Part shown: positions 41,591-52,157 of the stretch, piece after piece
Numbering within the stretch: position 1 is the stretch's first letter
Layout: every line of letters starts with the position of its first letter
NCBI GenBank assembly: GCA_017881185.1
Contig: JADGRE010000006.1
Span: 1 to 58,015 of the forward strand
DNA: 58,015 nucleotides
Origin: Pseudomonadota bacterium
GTDB taxonomy: Bacteria > Myxococcota_A > Polyangia > Polyangiales > JAFGIB01
Direction of reading: 5' to 3'
Translations under genes and position numbers: made by a program
The notes under the pieces: generated by a model
What the model saw: the letters and a program-made list of their open reading frames with translations, nothing else
Database searches by the model: none
Told to the model about the DNA's origin: nothing

Positions 41591-43159
41591 ATGACGCAGT
41601 CCATCCCGCCCGACGCGAGCAACTACCTGCTCTTCTCGGACGTGCACTTGGGCGCGGACTTGGTGCAGCACACGCGGCCCTGGACGGCCTCGCGCCTGAG
41701 CGAAGCGCACCGCATCGACCACGACCTGGGCGCGATGCTCGATCACTACCGCGAGCAGGCGGATCCCGAGCGACCGTGGCGCCTCGTCATCGCCGGTGAC
41801 TTCATCGACTTGGTTGGCATGTCGATCTCGGCCGGCGACAACGCAGCGTTGCAGTCTCCGCTCAGCGACGACGAGGTCGAGCACGGCCTCGGCTCGGCCG
41901 AGGATCGCGCGGCGTTCAAGATGCGCTCGGTCGCTACGCGTCACGACAAGCTGTTCCGCAAGCTCGCGCACTTCGTGAAGGCGGGCCACTCGCTCGTGTT
42001 CGTGCGCGGCAACCACGACGTGGAGCTGTATTGGGAGTCTTCGCAGCGCGCGTTCCTCGAGGCGCTGAGCGAGCGCGCCGATCTGCCGGGCGAGGCCGGG
42101 GCGGCGAGCCTCGATCGCAAGCTCTTCGAATCACGCATCGAGTTTCGTCACTGGTTCTACTACGTGCGCGGTTTCCTGTACGTGGAGCACGGCCACCAGT
42201 ACGACGCCACCTGCGCGTACCACCACTGGCTCGCACCGCGCGATCCGCGCGATCCGCAGCGTATCCACTACTCGTTCTCCGACATTCTGGTGCGCTACGT
42301 GGTGCGACCCACGCGCGAGCTCTCGACCGACGGCCACGAGAACAACTCCATCTTCGATTACTTCCGCCTGGGCTTCTCCATGGGCGTGCGTGGCTGCGCC
42401 ATGCTCGGCTACCGCTTCTTCAGTGCGGTGGGCCGCATGGTCGGCACCTGGCGCAACCACGTCACCGAGCACACGGCCCACATTCGTGCGGAGCAAGAGC
42501 ACCGCATGCAACAGATCGCCGCACGCTTCCGGCTCAACATCGACAGCCTGCGTGCGCTCTCCAAGCTCTGGGCCACGCCGGTCACCGGCAGGCTCTTCTC
42601 CATCTTCCGCACGGTGTTCCTGGATGGGCTCGCCGCTGCGATCGTCTCGGGCGTGCTCATCACGGTGCTGAGCGCACTGCATGTGCTGCCGCTGGCGTGG
42701 GTGCCGCTGGTCATGGGCTCGGTGATGCTCGCTTTCTTCGTGTACATGAAGAGCTGTCGCGTGCTCGAGCCGGTGGCTGCGCTGCGCCGCGGTGCCGACA
42801 AGCTCGCCGAGCTGATGCCCGCGCGCTACGTGGTCATGGGCCACACCCACAAGCCGGTCATGGAACCGCTCAGCGGGCGCAACAGCACCTACGTCAACCT
42901 GGGCAACTGGACCGCCGACCTCTGCGACGACCACGCGCCCCCGGCGCCCTGCACGCACCTGGTGATTCGCCACGGGCTCGACGGCAAGCCTGTGGCGTCG
43001 CTGTGCACCTGGGACATGGCGCTGGGCGCACGCGTGCTCACGACCGACGCCACCAGCCCCAACCCACTGGCAGTAGCGGCCCGCGAGCGCGCCCATCGCG
43101 CCAGCGTTCCGTCGCCGATGGCGGCAGGTTCCGCCGTGGTTTTGCCGCCCTCGGTTTGA
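41591..43159 (+). CDS. Metallophosphoesterase with C-terminal-half TM segment
   Basis: LLFSDVHLGADL, VIAGDFIDLVG, VFVRGNHDVELYW, VEHGHQYD, VVMGHTHKP. Confidence 0.88.
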   Translation: MTQSIPPDASNYLLFSDVHLGADLVQHTRPWTASRLSEAHRIDHDLGAMLDHYREQADPERPWRLVIAGDFIDLVGMSISAGDNAALQSPLSDDEVEHGLGSAEDRAAFKMRSVATRHDKLFRKLAHFVKAGHSLVFVRGNHDVELYWESSQRAFLEALSERADLPGEAGAASLDRKLFESRIEFRHWFYYVRGFLYVEHGHQYDATCAYHHWLAPRDPRDPQRIHYSFSDILVRYVVRPTRELSTDGHENNSIFDYFRLGFSMGVRGCAMLGYRFFSAVGRMVGTWRNHVTEHTAHIRAEQEHRMQQIAARFRLNIDSLRALSKLWATPVTGRLFSIFRTVFLDGLAAAIVSGVLITVLSALHVLPLAWVPLVMGSVMLAFFVYMKSCRVLEPVAALRRGADKLAELMPARYVVMGHTHKPVMEPLSGRNSTYVNLGNWTADLCDDHAPPAPCTHLVIRHGLDGKPVASLCTWDMALGARVLTTDATSPNPLAVAARERAHRASVPSPMAAGSAVVLPPSV

Positions 43160-43355
43160 GTGGCGCGACGGCTCCCGACACGTCGCAAATTCGCCTGGAT
43201 TTCCAGGGGGATCAGACGCATTTGAGGGTTGCTTGTTTGGGTGCGAAAAGGTACGCTCCCGCGCACGCAACACAGGCTCCGATTTGGGGCCGAAAACTTG
43301 GGTGGCATGCAGACCGGCATCGGCCAGTCGCACCATCAAACGACAACCGGGTTAG

Positions 43356-45872
<2,517 letters not shown>

Positions 45873-46025
45873 GCGCGCAGTACTGCGATCCCACGCTCAG
45901 GACACATAGCTGAGCACTCACCGCGACTCGTACGGTGGGAACGAGGGTGTCGGCGACGACGCGGATCAAGAATCGGCGCCGACGGCATGGAAGCGTTGGG
46001 TGCGAGGCGGCTGTCTCACCCGGTG

Positions 46026-46046
46026 TCCGCCGCCATCGGCGGCGGA
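46026..46046. terminator. Strong hairpin between convergent gyrB and mpl
   Basis: TCCGCCGCC-ATC-GGCGGCGGA, perfect 9-bp stem. Confidence 0.5.
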
Positions 46047-46081
46047 TGACGGAGCGCCGATCGTGGGGCGCGCTGCCGTGC

Positions 46082-47536
46082 TCAGTCGCCTGCATGTGGC
46101 GCTCGAGCGCGCGCGCTGTCGGCGCGGGTCGAAAGCGCGCACAGCAGGCGATCGTGAATCTGCGCGAACGCGCCGTTCGACATGGCTACGACCGTGTCGC
46201 CAGGCCGCGCCAGCGCCACGATGCGTGTGATCACCGCGTCGATGTCGGGGGGTGCCTCGGCGTGTCGGCCGGCCTCCTGCAGTTGCGCGATCAGCGCGCG
46301 CAGGTCGAGACGCTCGGCTTCGGGAATGTCGGTGCGCCCGACCGGTGCGAGCAGCGTGACATCGGCCGGCATGAAGGCCTGCGCGTAGCTGGCCTGGTGC
46401 ACGCGTCGCGATGCGGTCGCGCTGCGCGGCTCGAACACGGCGAAGAGATGACCCTCGGGGTGGCGGATGCGCAAGCCCCGCAAGGTCTCGAGCACGGCCG
46501 TGGGGTGGTGCGCGAAGTCGTCGTAGACACGCACGCCGGCGGCGATGCCGCGCAGCTCTTGGCGGCGCTTGACGCCGGCGAAGCCGACCAGCGCGCGCGC
46601 CAGCGTGGGCATCGGCACGGCGGCCGCCTCGGCACACAGCGCCAGCGCGGCCACGGCGTTCTTCAAGTTGTGCGTGCCGGACAGCGGCGTCATCAACCGG
46701 CCACACGAGCTGCCGCCGATGAACAGGTCGAAGGGCAGGCGCTCGCCGCTGCCTTGCACCGGCGCAGCGAGCCAGGTCGGAGTGACGTCGCCAGTGTCTT
46801 CGCCGTCGAGCGCGTAATACACCACGCGACAGCGCGCGTGCTTGGCGACCGCGCGCACTTCGGCGTCTGCAGCATTGGCGACGAGCAAGCCATGCTCGGG
46901 AATGCGCTGCACGAAGCCGCTGAACGCCTGCCGATAGCTGTCCATCGTGGGGTAGATGTCGGCGTGGTCGTGCTCGATCGCCTGCAGCACGGCGACCTCG
47001 GGCGCGTAGTGCCAGAACTTGGGTGTCTTCTCGAAGAACGCGCTGTCGTATTCGTCGCCTTCCACCACGAACGGCGCGCCCGGCTGGGCGAAGCGAAAGC
47101 TCTCGTCGAAGCCCAGCGGGATGCCGCCGATCAGGAACCCGGGCGCGAGCCCTGCTGCGTCGAGCAGGTGCGCGACCAATGCGGTGGTCGTGGTCTTGCC
47201 ATGAGTGCCTGCGACGACGAAGCTGCGGCGACCGCGCAAGCAGTGCTCGTGCAACGCCTTCGGGAACGAGGTGTAGGGGATGCCGCCGTCGATGGCGGCC
47301 CGGGCTTCGGGGTTGCTCGAGCGGCACACGTTGCCGACGACCACAAGATCCGGCCGCGGGGCCAGATGTGCTGGATCATAGCCTTGGCATTTTTCGATGC
47401 CCCAGCGATCGAGCGCTTCCCCCATGGGCGAGTAGAACGCGCTGTCGCTGCCCGTGACGCGATAGCCGGCCTTTTTCAGCAATCCGGCGAGCGATCCCAT
47501 GCCTGTGCCGCAGACCCCGATCAAGTGCGCGTGCAT
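46082..47536 (-). CDS. mpl: UDP-N-acetylmuramate:L-alanyl-gamma-D-glutamyl-meso-diaminopimelate ligase
   Basis: HLIGVCGTGMGSLAGLLKKAGYRVTGSD, VAGTHGKTTTTALVAHLLD, GTHNLKNAVAALAL, VYDDFAHHPTAV. Confidence 0.93.
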   Translation of the reverse strand: MHAHLIGVCGTGMGSLAGLLKKAGYRVTGSDSAFYSPMGEALDRWGIEKCQGYDPAHLAPRPDLVVVGNVCRSSNPEARAAIDGGIPYTSFPKALHEHCLRGRRSFVVAGTHGKTTTTALVAHLLDAAGLAPGFLIGGIPLGFDESFRFAQPGAPFVVEGDEYDSAFFEKTPKFWHYAPEVAVLQAIEHDHADIYPTMDSYRQAFSGFVQRIPEHGLLVANAADAEVRAVAKHARCRVVYYALDGEDTGDVTPTWLAAPVQGSGERLPFDLFIGGSSCGRLMTPLSGTHNLKNAVAALALCAEAAAVPMPTLARALVGFAGVKRRQELRGIAAGVRVYDDFAHHPTAVLETLRGLRIRHPEGHLFAVFEPRSATASRRVHQASYAQAFMPADVTLLAPVGRTDIPEAERLDLRALIAQLQEAGRHAEAPPDIDAVITRIVALARPGDTVVAMSNGAFAQIHDRLLCALSTRADSARARAPHAGD

Positions 47537-47688
47537 CGAATGCCCTCTGCTCCCACGTCGTCTCGCATCACATGCTCTTACAGCGGGGCCGAGATTCGCG
47601 CCAGATTCGCGGCGTTACCGGGGCTGCGGCAAGGCCTACACGTTGACACCGGGTTCTCGGGACCCATACTCATCAGACAGGCTTTTCA

Positions 47689-47832
47689 ATGCCCAACGAC
47701 GAACGACCCGCGAAGCCGCTCACCGACCGCATCAAAGAGCGGTTGCGCGACTTGGCCGACGAGGTCTCCGCGGTGTTGGAGGGGCTGCTGAACCCGGTTC
47801 CGGCGCCCGTGCCTGTTCGCGTCCGCCGCTGA
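47689..47832 (+). CDS. Short hypothetical protein (47 aa)
   Basis: MPNDERPAKPLTDRIKERLRDLADEVSAVLEGLLNPVPAPVPVRVRR, read from sequence. Confidence 0.4.
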   Translation: MPNDERPAKPLTDRIKERLRDLADEVSAVLEGLLNPVPAPVPVRVRR

Positions 47833-47922
47833 GCACAGGGCGTGAACGCAGTGTGCAGTCGCTTGGCCCCGCGCTGCGCGCCCGGCGCGCCCCGCGCGCT
47901 CTGAGCGTGGCCTGCGGCCGGC

Positions 47923-48243
47923 CTACTGGTGGCCCGCATGCCGAGCAAAGCGCATGCGCAGGTCGAAGAGTACCTGATGTAGCAAGCGCTCTTCCTCACC
48001 CGTGAGGTTGCCGCGTGTCTTGTCTTCGAGCAGGGCGAGGATATCGATGGTCTGGCGCGCGAGCCCCAAGTCGACGCTGCTGGCGCTGCCGGCACTCTGG
48101 CCAACGCCCGCGGGCGGCTCGCCGAGGTGGATCAGTGCCGAGGCGTTGAGCGACAGCACGAAGATGTCGAAGCGCATCGGCTGAATGTCATCGGCCTCGA
48201 GCGCTTCGTCGGCGTCGCTTGGGGTGGCGTCTGATTCCTTCAT
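47923..48243 (-). CDS. DUF1844 family protein
   Basis: FDIFVLSLNASALIHLGEPP...DLGLARQTIDILALLEDKTRGNLTGEEERLLHQVLFDLRMRF. Confidence 0.82.
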   Translation of the reverse strand: MKESDATPSDADEALEADDIQPMRFDIFVLSLNASALIHLGEPPAGVGQSAGSASSVDLGLARQTIDILALLEDKTRGNLTGEEERLLHQVLFDLRMRFARHAGHQ

Positions 48244-48398
48244 GATGTCGGGGTTTCGCTCGACTCGGGTTTCTGCACCTTGTCGCGCAGGTCAGGCAGC
48301 TTCTCAAGCAGCTCACGATACGCCTTTTTGTCGAGTCTGCCCTCTCGCAGCGCGCGGTCGATGACCCGTTTATCTAGAAGTAGTTCCTTGATGTGCAT
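48240..48398 (-). CDS. Small hypothetical protein (52 aa) translationally coupled to the DUF1844 gene
   Basis: MHIKELLLDKRVIDRALREGRLDKKAYRELLEKLPDLRDKVQKPESSETPTS; stop overlaps downstream start (ATGA). Below the size cut-off of the ORF track. Confidence 0.65.
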   Translation of the reverse strand: MHIKELLLDKRVIDRALREGRLDKKAYRELLEKLPDLRDKVQKPESSETPTS

Positions 48399-48515
48399 AA
48401 GGTTCGCTCCTCGGTCACGCAGTATCGAAAACTTGATGCGTCGCTGTCAAACCGGGGGCATGCGGGCCGGGCTCAGCGCTTGCGAGGCGCCAGAGAGACG
48501 AGATTCTTGGCGACC

Positions 48516-48706
48516 GGGGAGCTGGGGGACGGTGGGTCGTGCGGGGGACGATCCGCTTGCAAAGAGTGGCGGCCTCGGTAGCGAGCAAACGTATCCGTAC
48601 GCCACGCAAGCGGATCTCGTCTCGTCGCGCCAAGTGCGCGCCGCGCTTCAATGCGCACTTGGCACGCCGAGACGCCCCCGCCCGCCCCACCGTCCCCCAG
48701 CTCCCC
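48516..48706 (+). ncRNA. Candidate structured element E1 (191-nt three-way junction); RNA or DNA form unknown
   Basis: P1 48516-48547/48675-48706 (30 of 32 positions match); P2 GATCCGCTTGC/GCAAGCGGATC (48550-48560/48606-48616) plus GTGGCG/CGCCAC; P3 48618-48639/48653-48674 (20/22). Confidence 0.6.
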
Positions 48707-48874
48707 TTGCGTCGGAGTCGCTCTCCCGGGCTCGAGAGCGAGACTCCATCATGCAACCTCGTGTTGCGGTGACGTGTCCACTACACTTAACAGCGAGGCC
48801 GTTCGCTGGAGTGTTGGTGTCAGCTGACACGTGTTCGTCTGGCTGAGGGGCTTGCACGGGTGGCGCTGACATGA

Positions 48875-49065
48875 GGTGCTTCGGGGGCGGTTACGTGGGT
48901 GCGCGGGGCGTCCGAGCGTGACAAACGCCAAGTGGCGCGGCCGCGTTTGGCACGCTCGTACGAGGTCGACTTGCGTGGCGTACGGAAACGTCTTCTTGCT
49001 ACCGAGGCCGCCACTCTTGCAAGTCGACCGTCCCCGCGCACCCACGTAACCGCCCCCGAAGCACC
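48875..49065 (-). ncRNA. Candidate structured element E2 (191-nt), inverted homologue of E1
   Basis: P1 48875-48908/49032-49065 (34 bp perfect); P2 48964-48974/49019-49029 plus 48975-48980/49009-49014; P3 48909-48928/48943-48962 (18/20). Confidence 0.6.
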
Positions 49066-49096
49066 GTTCGCCAAGAACTCTCGTTCTCGCTCTCCC

Positions 49097-52000
49097 TCAG
49101 AACAAGCCAATCGAGAACTGCAAGGTTCCAAAGGGTTCCCCCAGCGCGCGGCGGCGCGTCAACACGATGCCGTAGTCCACCGCGATGGGGCCGACCGGTG
49201 TAGCCAAGCGCAAGCCCGCACCCGCGATCGGCCGCAGCTGGAACGGGTTCATCATGGCCGGGTCGGCCCACAGGTTGCCGATGTCCGTGAACAGCCCCGC
49301 GCCCAGTTGGCCGTAGACGGGGAAGCGCAGCTCGCCCTTGAGCAGGATGAACGCATCGCCGCTGCGCACGATGCTGTTGGGGGTAAGCTTGGGGTCGGTG
49401 ATGATCTTGTTTGCGATGTCTTGCGGCACCATTTCGTCGAGGTAGTAGCCGCGCATCGTGTCGACGCCGCCCAGGAAGAACGCGCGGTCGGGATAGGTTT
49501 TCGAGTCGTGCTGCAAGTGCACGATGCGCCCGACGCGCGCCTGGCCTGCGAGCACCACCGAGCGGCCGAGCGGCACGTAGCCGCTGCCGGTGATCTGCAG
49601 CTTGAGAAAACGGCTGAGGAACTGCGCCTTGTCGGCGCTCACCGTCTCGGTCGCCAGCGTGGTGGCGAGCTCGGAGGACGCGGACACGAAGTAACCCTTG
49701 GTCGGAGTGAACGGACTATCGCGCTGATCGTAGCTGATGCCCAGGCGTGCGGCGGCCAGCGTGGTATTGCCTTCGGGTACGCGCAGCAAGCGCTTGAGCC
49801 GCGGATCGCTGGTCATCGCCAGGTAGTCGTTGAGCGCTTCACTCACGAAGAGATCGACGTTGTTGTTCTCGAGGTCGGCCGCTTCCGTGAGCGTGATGCG
49901 GTGCCACGGCGTCTCGGTGAAGGTAAGCGTGCCGCCGTTCTTGTCGAGACCGAAGTCGCGCTCGTTGTGACGCACGTGCACCAGATCGATGGCGGTGCGG
50001 GTGGAGCCAAGGCCAGGCACGCGCGGGATTACGGTGCCGAGCGAGATGTTGCGTTCGAGGCGGTCTTGAAGCGCGAGCGCTTCGAAGCGTCGCCGCAGCT
50101 CCGGGCTCACGAAGAAGAGCTGGTGCGCGAACTGCACGCGCAGGGTCATGCTCACGGCGCGGTCGAACAAGTTGCGGTAACCGTACTCGAAGCCGCCGCG
50201 CACGCCTTGTCCCGTGCTCACGCCCGCGCTGAAGTCGAGGAACTGGTTGCGGCGCTCGCTCACCGTCACCAAGAGCGGCTTCACGCGCGCGGGTAGATCG
50301 GGGTCTTGCATGCCGATCGACACGCCGGTGAATACACCCAGCGCCTGCAAGGTTTCTTCGCTCTTGCGCGCCTTGGAGGGTTGGTAGAGATCGCCGGGCT
50401 GCAACGCCAGCAAGTTGCGGATGAACGCCACGCTGGTGCGCTCGGTGCCGCGCACCACGATCTCGCCCACGTGCACCGGGAACCGCTCGCTGATCTGGAA
50501 GGTGACCTCGGCGCGTGTGCGGTCGCGCGAGAAGCGCACGCTTGGTTCGATCTTCACGAACATGTGGCCGCGCTCGTTGTAGAGGTTCTGCATGCGCAGC
50601 CGGGCCTCTTCCAGGCGCAGGTACGAGAACGGTTGGTTGCGGGTGAGGCCCGACGCCACCAGCAACTCACGCTCGCTCACCAGGCGTTGACCCTGCAGCA
50701 CCACGTCGTGCAGCAGGGTCTGCGGGCCTTCGACCACCGGGATGTTCACGGTCGCGCGGCTCTCGCCCACGCGTTCGAGCACGGCCGGGCCGACCTTCAC
50801 CGACAAGAAACCATCCGCTTGATAGAGCTCGGTGATGTGCTTGATGGCTTCGGTGTAGGTGGGCTCGTAGTAGGTGCCGGCCGGATTCTCGGCCATCGGC
50901 TTGGGCACCTGGCGCTCGGGCGTGGTCTTGCCCGTGGTGAGATCGTCAGCGACGTCGGAGTCGACGATCTGGATTAAGTCGGAGTTCGGCAGATCGTCTT
51001 CGAGGTAACTGACGATCTGATCTTGCAGCTGCTCGCGCGGGAAGTGTTGCGCGCCGGTGAAGCCGATATCCACGACCTCGAGCTGGCGGCCCGGCACGAC
51101 GCGGATGCGCAACACGGCGCGGTCCGCTGAGCGCGCGCCCAAGCGCGACTGCAAGCGCGCGATGGACACGCGAGCCTCGATGAAGCCATGCCGCGCGTAC
51201 GCGTTCTTCACGCGCGCGGGCATGAGATCGAGGGTTTGATCGGTCAGGCGTTCGCGATCGAGCTGCAGCGCTTCGATGACTTCCTCGACCGGCAAGGGCG
51301 AGGTGCCCAGCACGTCGTAGGAGTAGCGCGGGCCGACGTGCGCGGGGAAGGTCACCTTGGCCTGCTCGCCCTCGATGGTGAGGATCGGCGCATCGAGGCT
51401 CGCCTCGAAGTAACGCTGCGCACGCAGGTACAGCTCACCCTTCTTGGCACTCTCGGCGAGCACACGCCGATCGAGCACGTCATCGAGCGCTACGCCCATG
51501 GCCTCGCGCACGCCGAGTGGGTCGGTCGGCTGCTGCCCCGCGAACACGATCTCGGTGATGCGCGTGGGCGCACCTTCCTCGATGTTCACCATCAGCACTT
51601 TGGATGACGGGTCGTCGGTGTCGCGGAAGCTGACATCGACGCGCGCACCGAGGTAGCCGCGCTCCGCGTAGGCCTTGCGTGTGGCCGCAGACAGCGCTTC
51701 GAGGCCCTCGCTGCTCAGCTCGGAGCCGCGACTGACACCCAGCGCATCGGTGATGACTTCTTCGTCCACGTGATGGGTGCCCTGGATGTCGATGCGCCGC
51801 AGTGTGATGCGCGGCTCCAGATGCAAGGTGAGCAGCACTCCGTCGTCTTGCGGCTCGGCGTCGACCTGCACGTCGATCCAGCGGCCGCTCGCGAGCAGCC
51901 GTTCAATCGCGGTGCGCACGAGCTTGCGGGTGAGCGGTGCGCCCAGCGGGATGCCAGCCTCGCGCGCGGCCGCGATCTCCGCGACCTCGCCGGCCACGCG

Positions 52001-52123
52001 CACCTCGTTCACCGGCTTGTTCTGCAGCGCTTCCGGGATCTCGGCGCGCGCCACCCACGCTGCCGCGCTGATGCAGGCGGCAAGCACGATGGCGGTCCAG
52101 CGCGCGAGCAGAGAGGAGTGCAT
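49097..52123 (-). CDS. BamA/TamA (Omp85) family outer-membrane assembly protein
   Basis: Several POTRA-like repeats, C-terminal barrel with FFLGGVDTMRGYYLDEMVPQD and final GLF. Confidence 0.88.
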   Translation of the reverse strand: MHSSLLARWTAIVLAACISAAAWVARAEIPEALQNKPVNEVRVAGEVAEIAAAREAGIPLGAPLTRKLVRTAIERLLASGRWIDVQVDAEPQDDGVLLTLHLEPRITLRRIDIQGTHHVDEEVITDALGVSRGSELSSEGLEALSAATRKAYAERGYLGARVDVSFRDTDDPSSKVLMVNIEEGAPTRITEIVFAGQQPTDPLGVREAMGVALDDVLDRRVLAESAKKGELYLRAQRYFEASLDAPILTIEGEQAKVTFPAHVGPRYSYDVLGTSPLPVEEVIEALQLDRERLTDQTLDLMPARVKNAYARHGFIEARVSIARLQSRLGARSADRAVLRIRVVPGRQLEVVDIGFTGAQHFPREQLQDQIVSYLEDDLPNSDLIQIVDSDVADDLTTGKTTPERQVPKPMAENPAGTYYEPTYTEAIKHITELYQADGFLSVKVGPAVLERVGESRATVNIPVVEGPQTLLHDVVLQGQRLVSERELLVASGLTRNQPFSYLRLEEARLRMQNLYNERGHMFVKIEPSVRFSRDRTRAEVTFQISERFPVHVGEIVVRGTERTSVAFIRNLLALQPGDLYQPSKARKSEETLQALGVFTGVSIGMQDPDLPARVKPLLVTVSERRNQFLDFSAGVSTGQGVRGGFEYGYRNLFDRAVSMTLRVQFAHQLFFVSPELRRRFEALALQDRLERNISLGTVIPRVPGLGSTRTAIDLVHVRHNERDFGLDKNGGTLTFTETPWHRITLTEAADLENNNVDLFVSEALNDYLAMTSDPRLKRLLRVPEGNTTLAAARLGISYDQRDSPFTPTKGYFVSASSELATTLATETVSADKAQFLSRFLKLQITGSGYVPLGRSVVLAGQARVGRIVHLQHDSKTYPDRAFFLGGVDTMRGYYLDEMVPQDIANKIITDPKLTPNSIVRSGDAFILLKGELRFPVYGQLGAGLFTDIGNLWADPAMMNPFQLRPIAGAGLRLATPVGPIAVDYGIVLTRRRALGEPFGTLQFSIGLF

Positions 52124-52157
52124 GCGAAGGCCGGAGGGTAGCGCAGAACCCGAACGA

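Noticed and set aside
45966-47327. 453-aa minus-strand ORF overlapping mpl in another frame
   Set aside because: Arg-rich off-frame product; the 46082..47536 frame has full Mur-ligase motifs.
48539-49131. Similar translated peptides in E1 (48539..48772 +, RLQRVAASVASKRIRTPRK) and E2 (48820..49131 -, RLARVAASVARRRFRTPRK)
   Set aside because: Peptide similarity follows from the conserved nucleotide loop. A 1-nt indel (CAAAGAG vs CAAGAG) breaks the upstream frame, no convincing ribosome-binding site was seen, and paired-base covariation explains the pattern better than coding.
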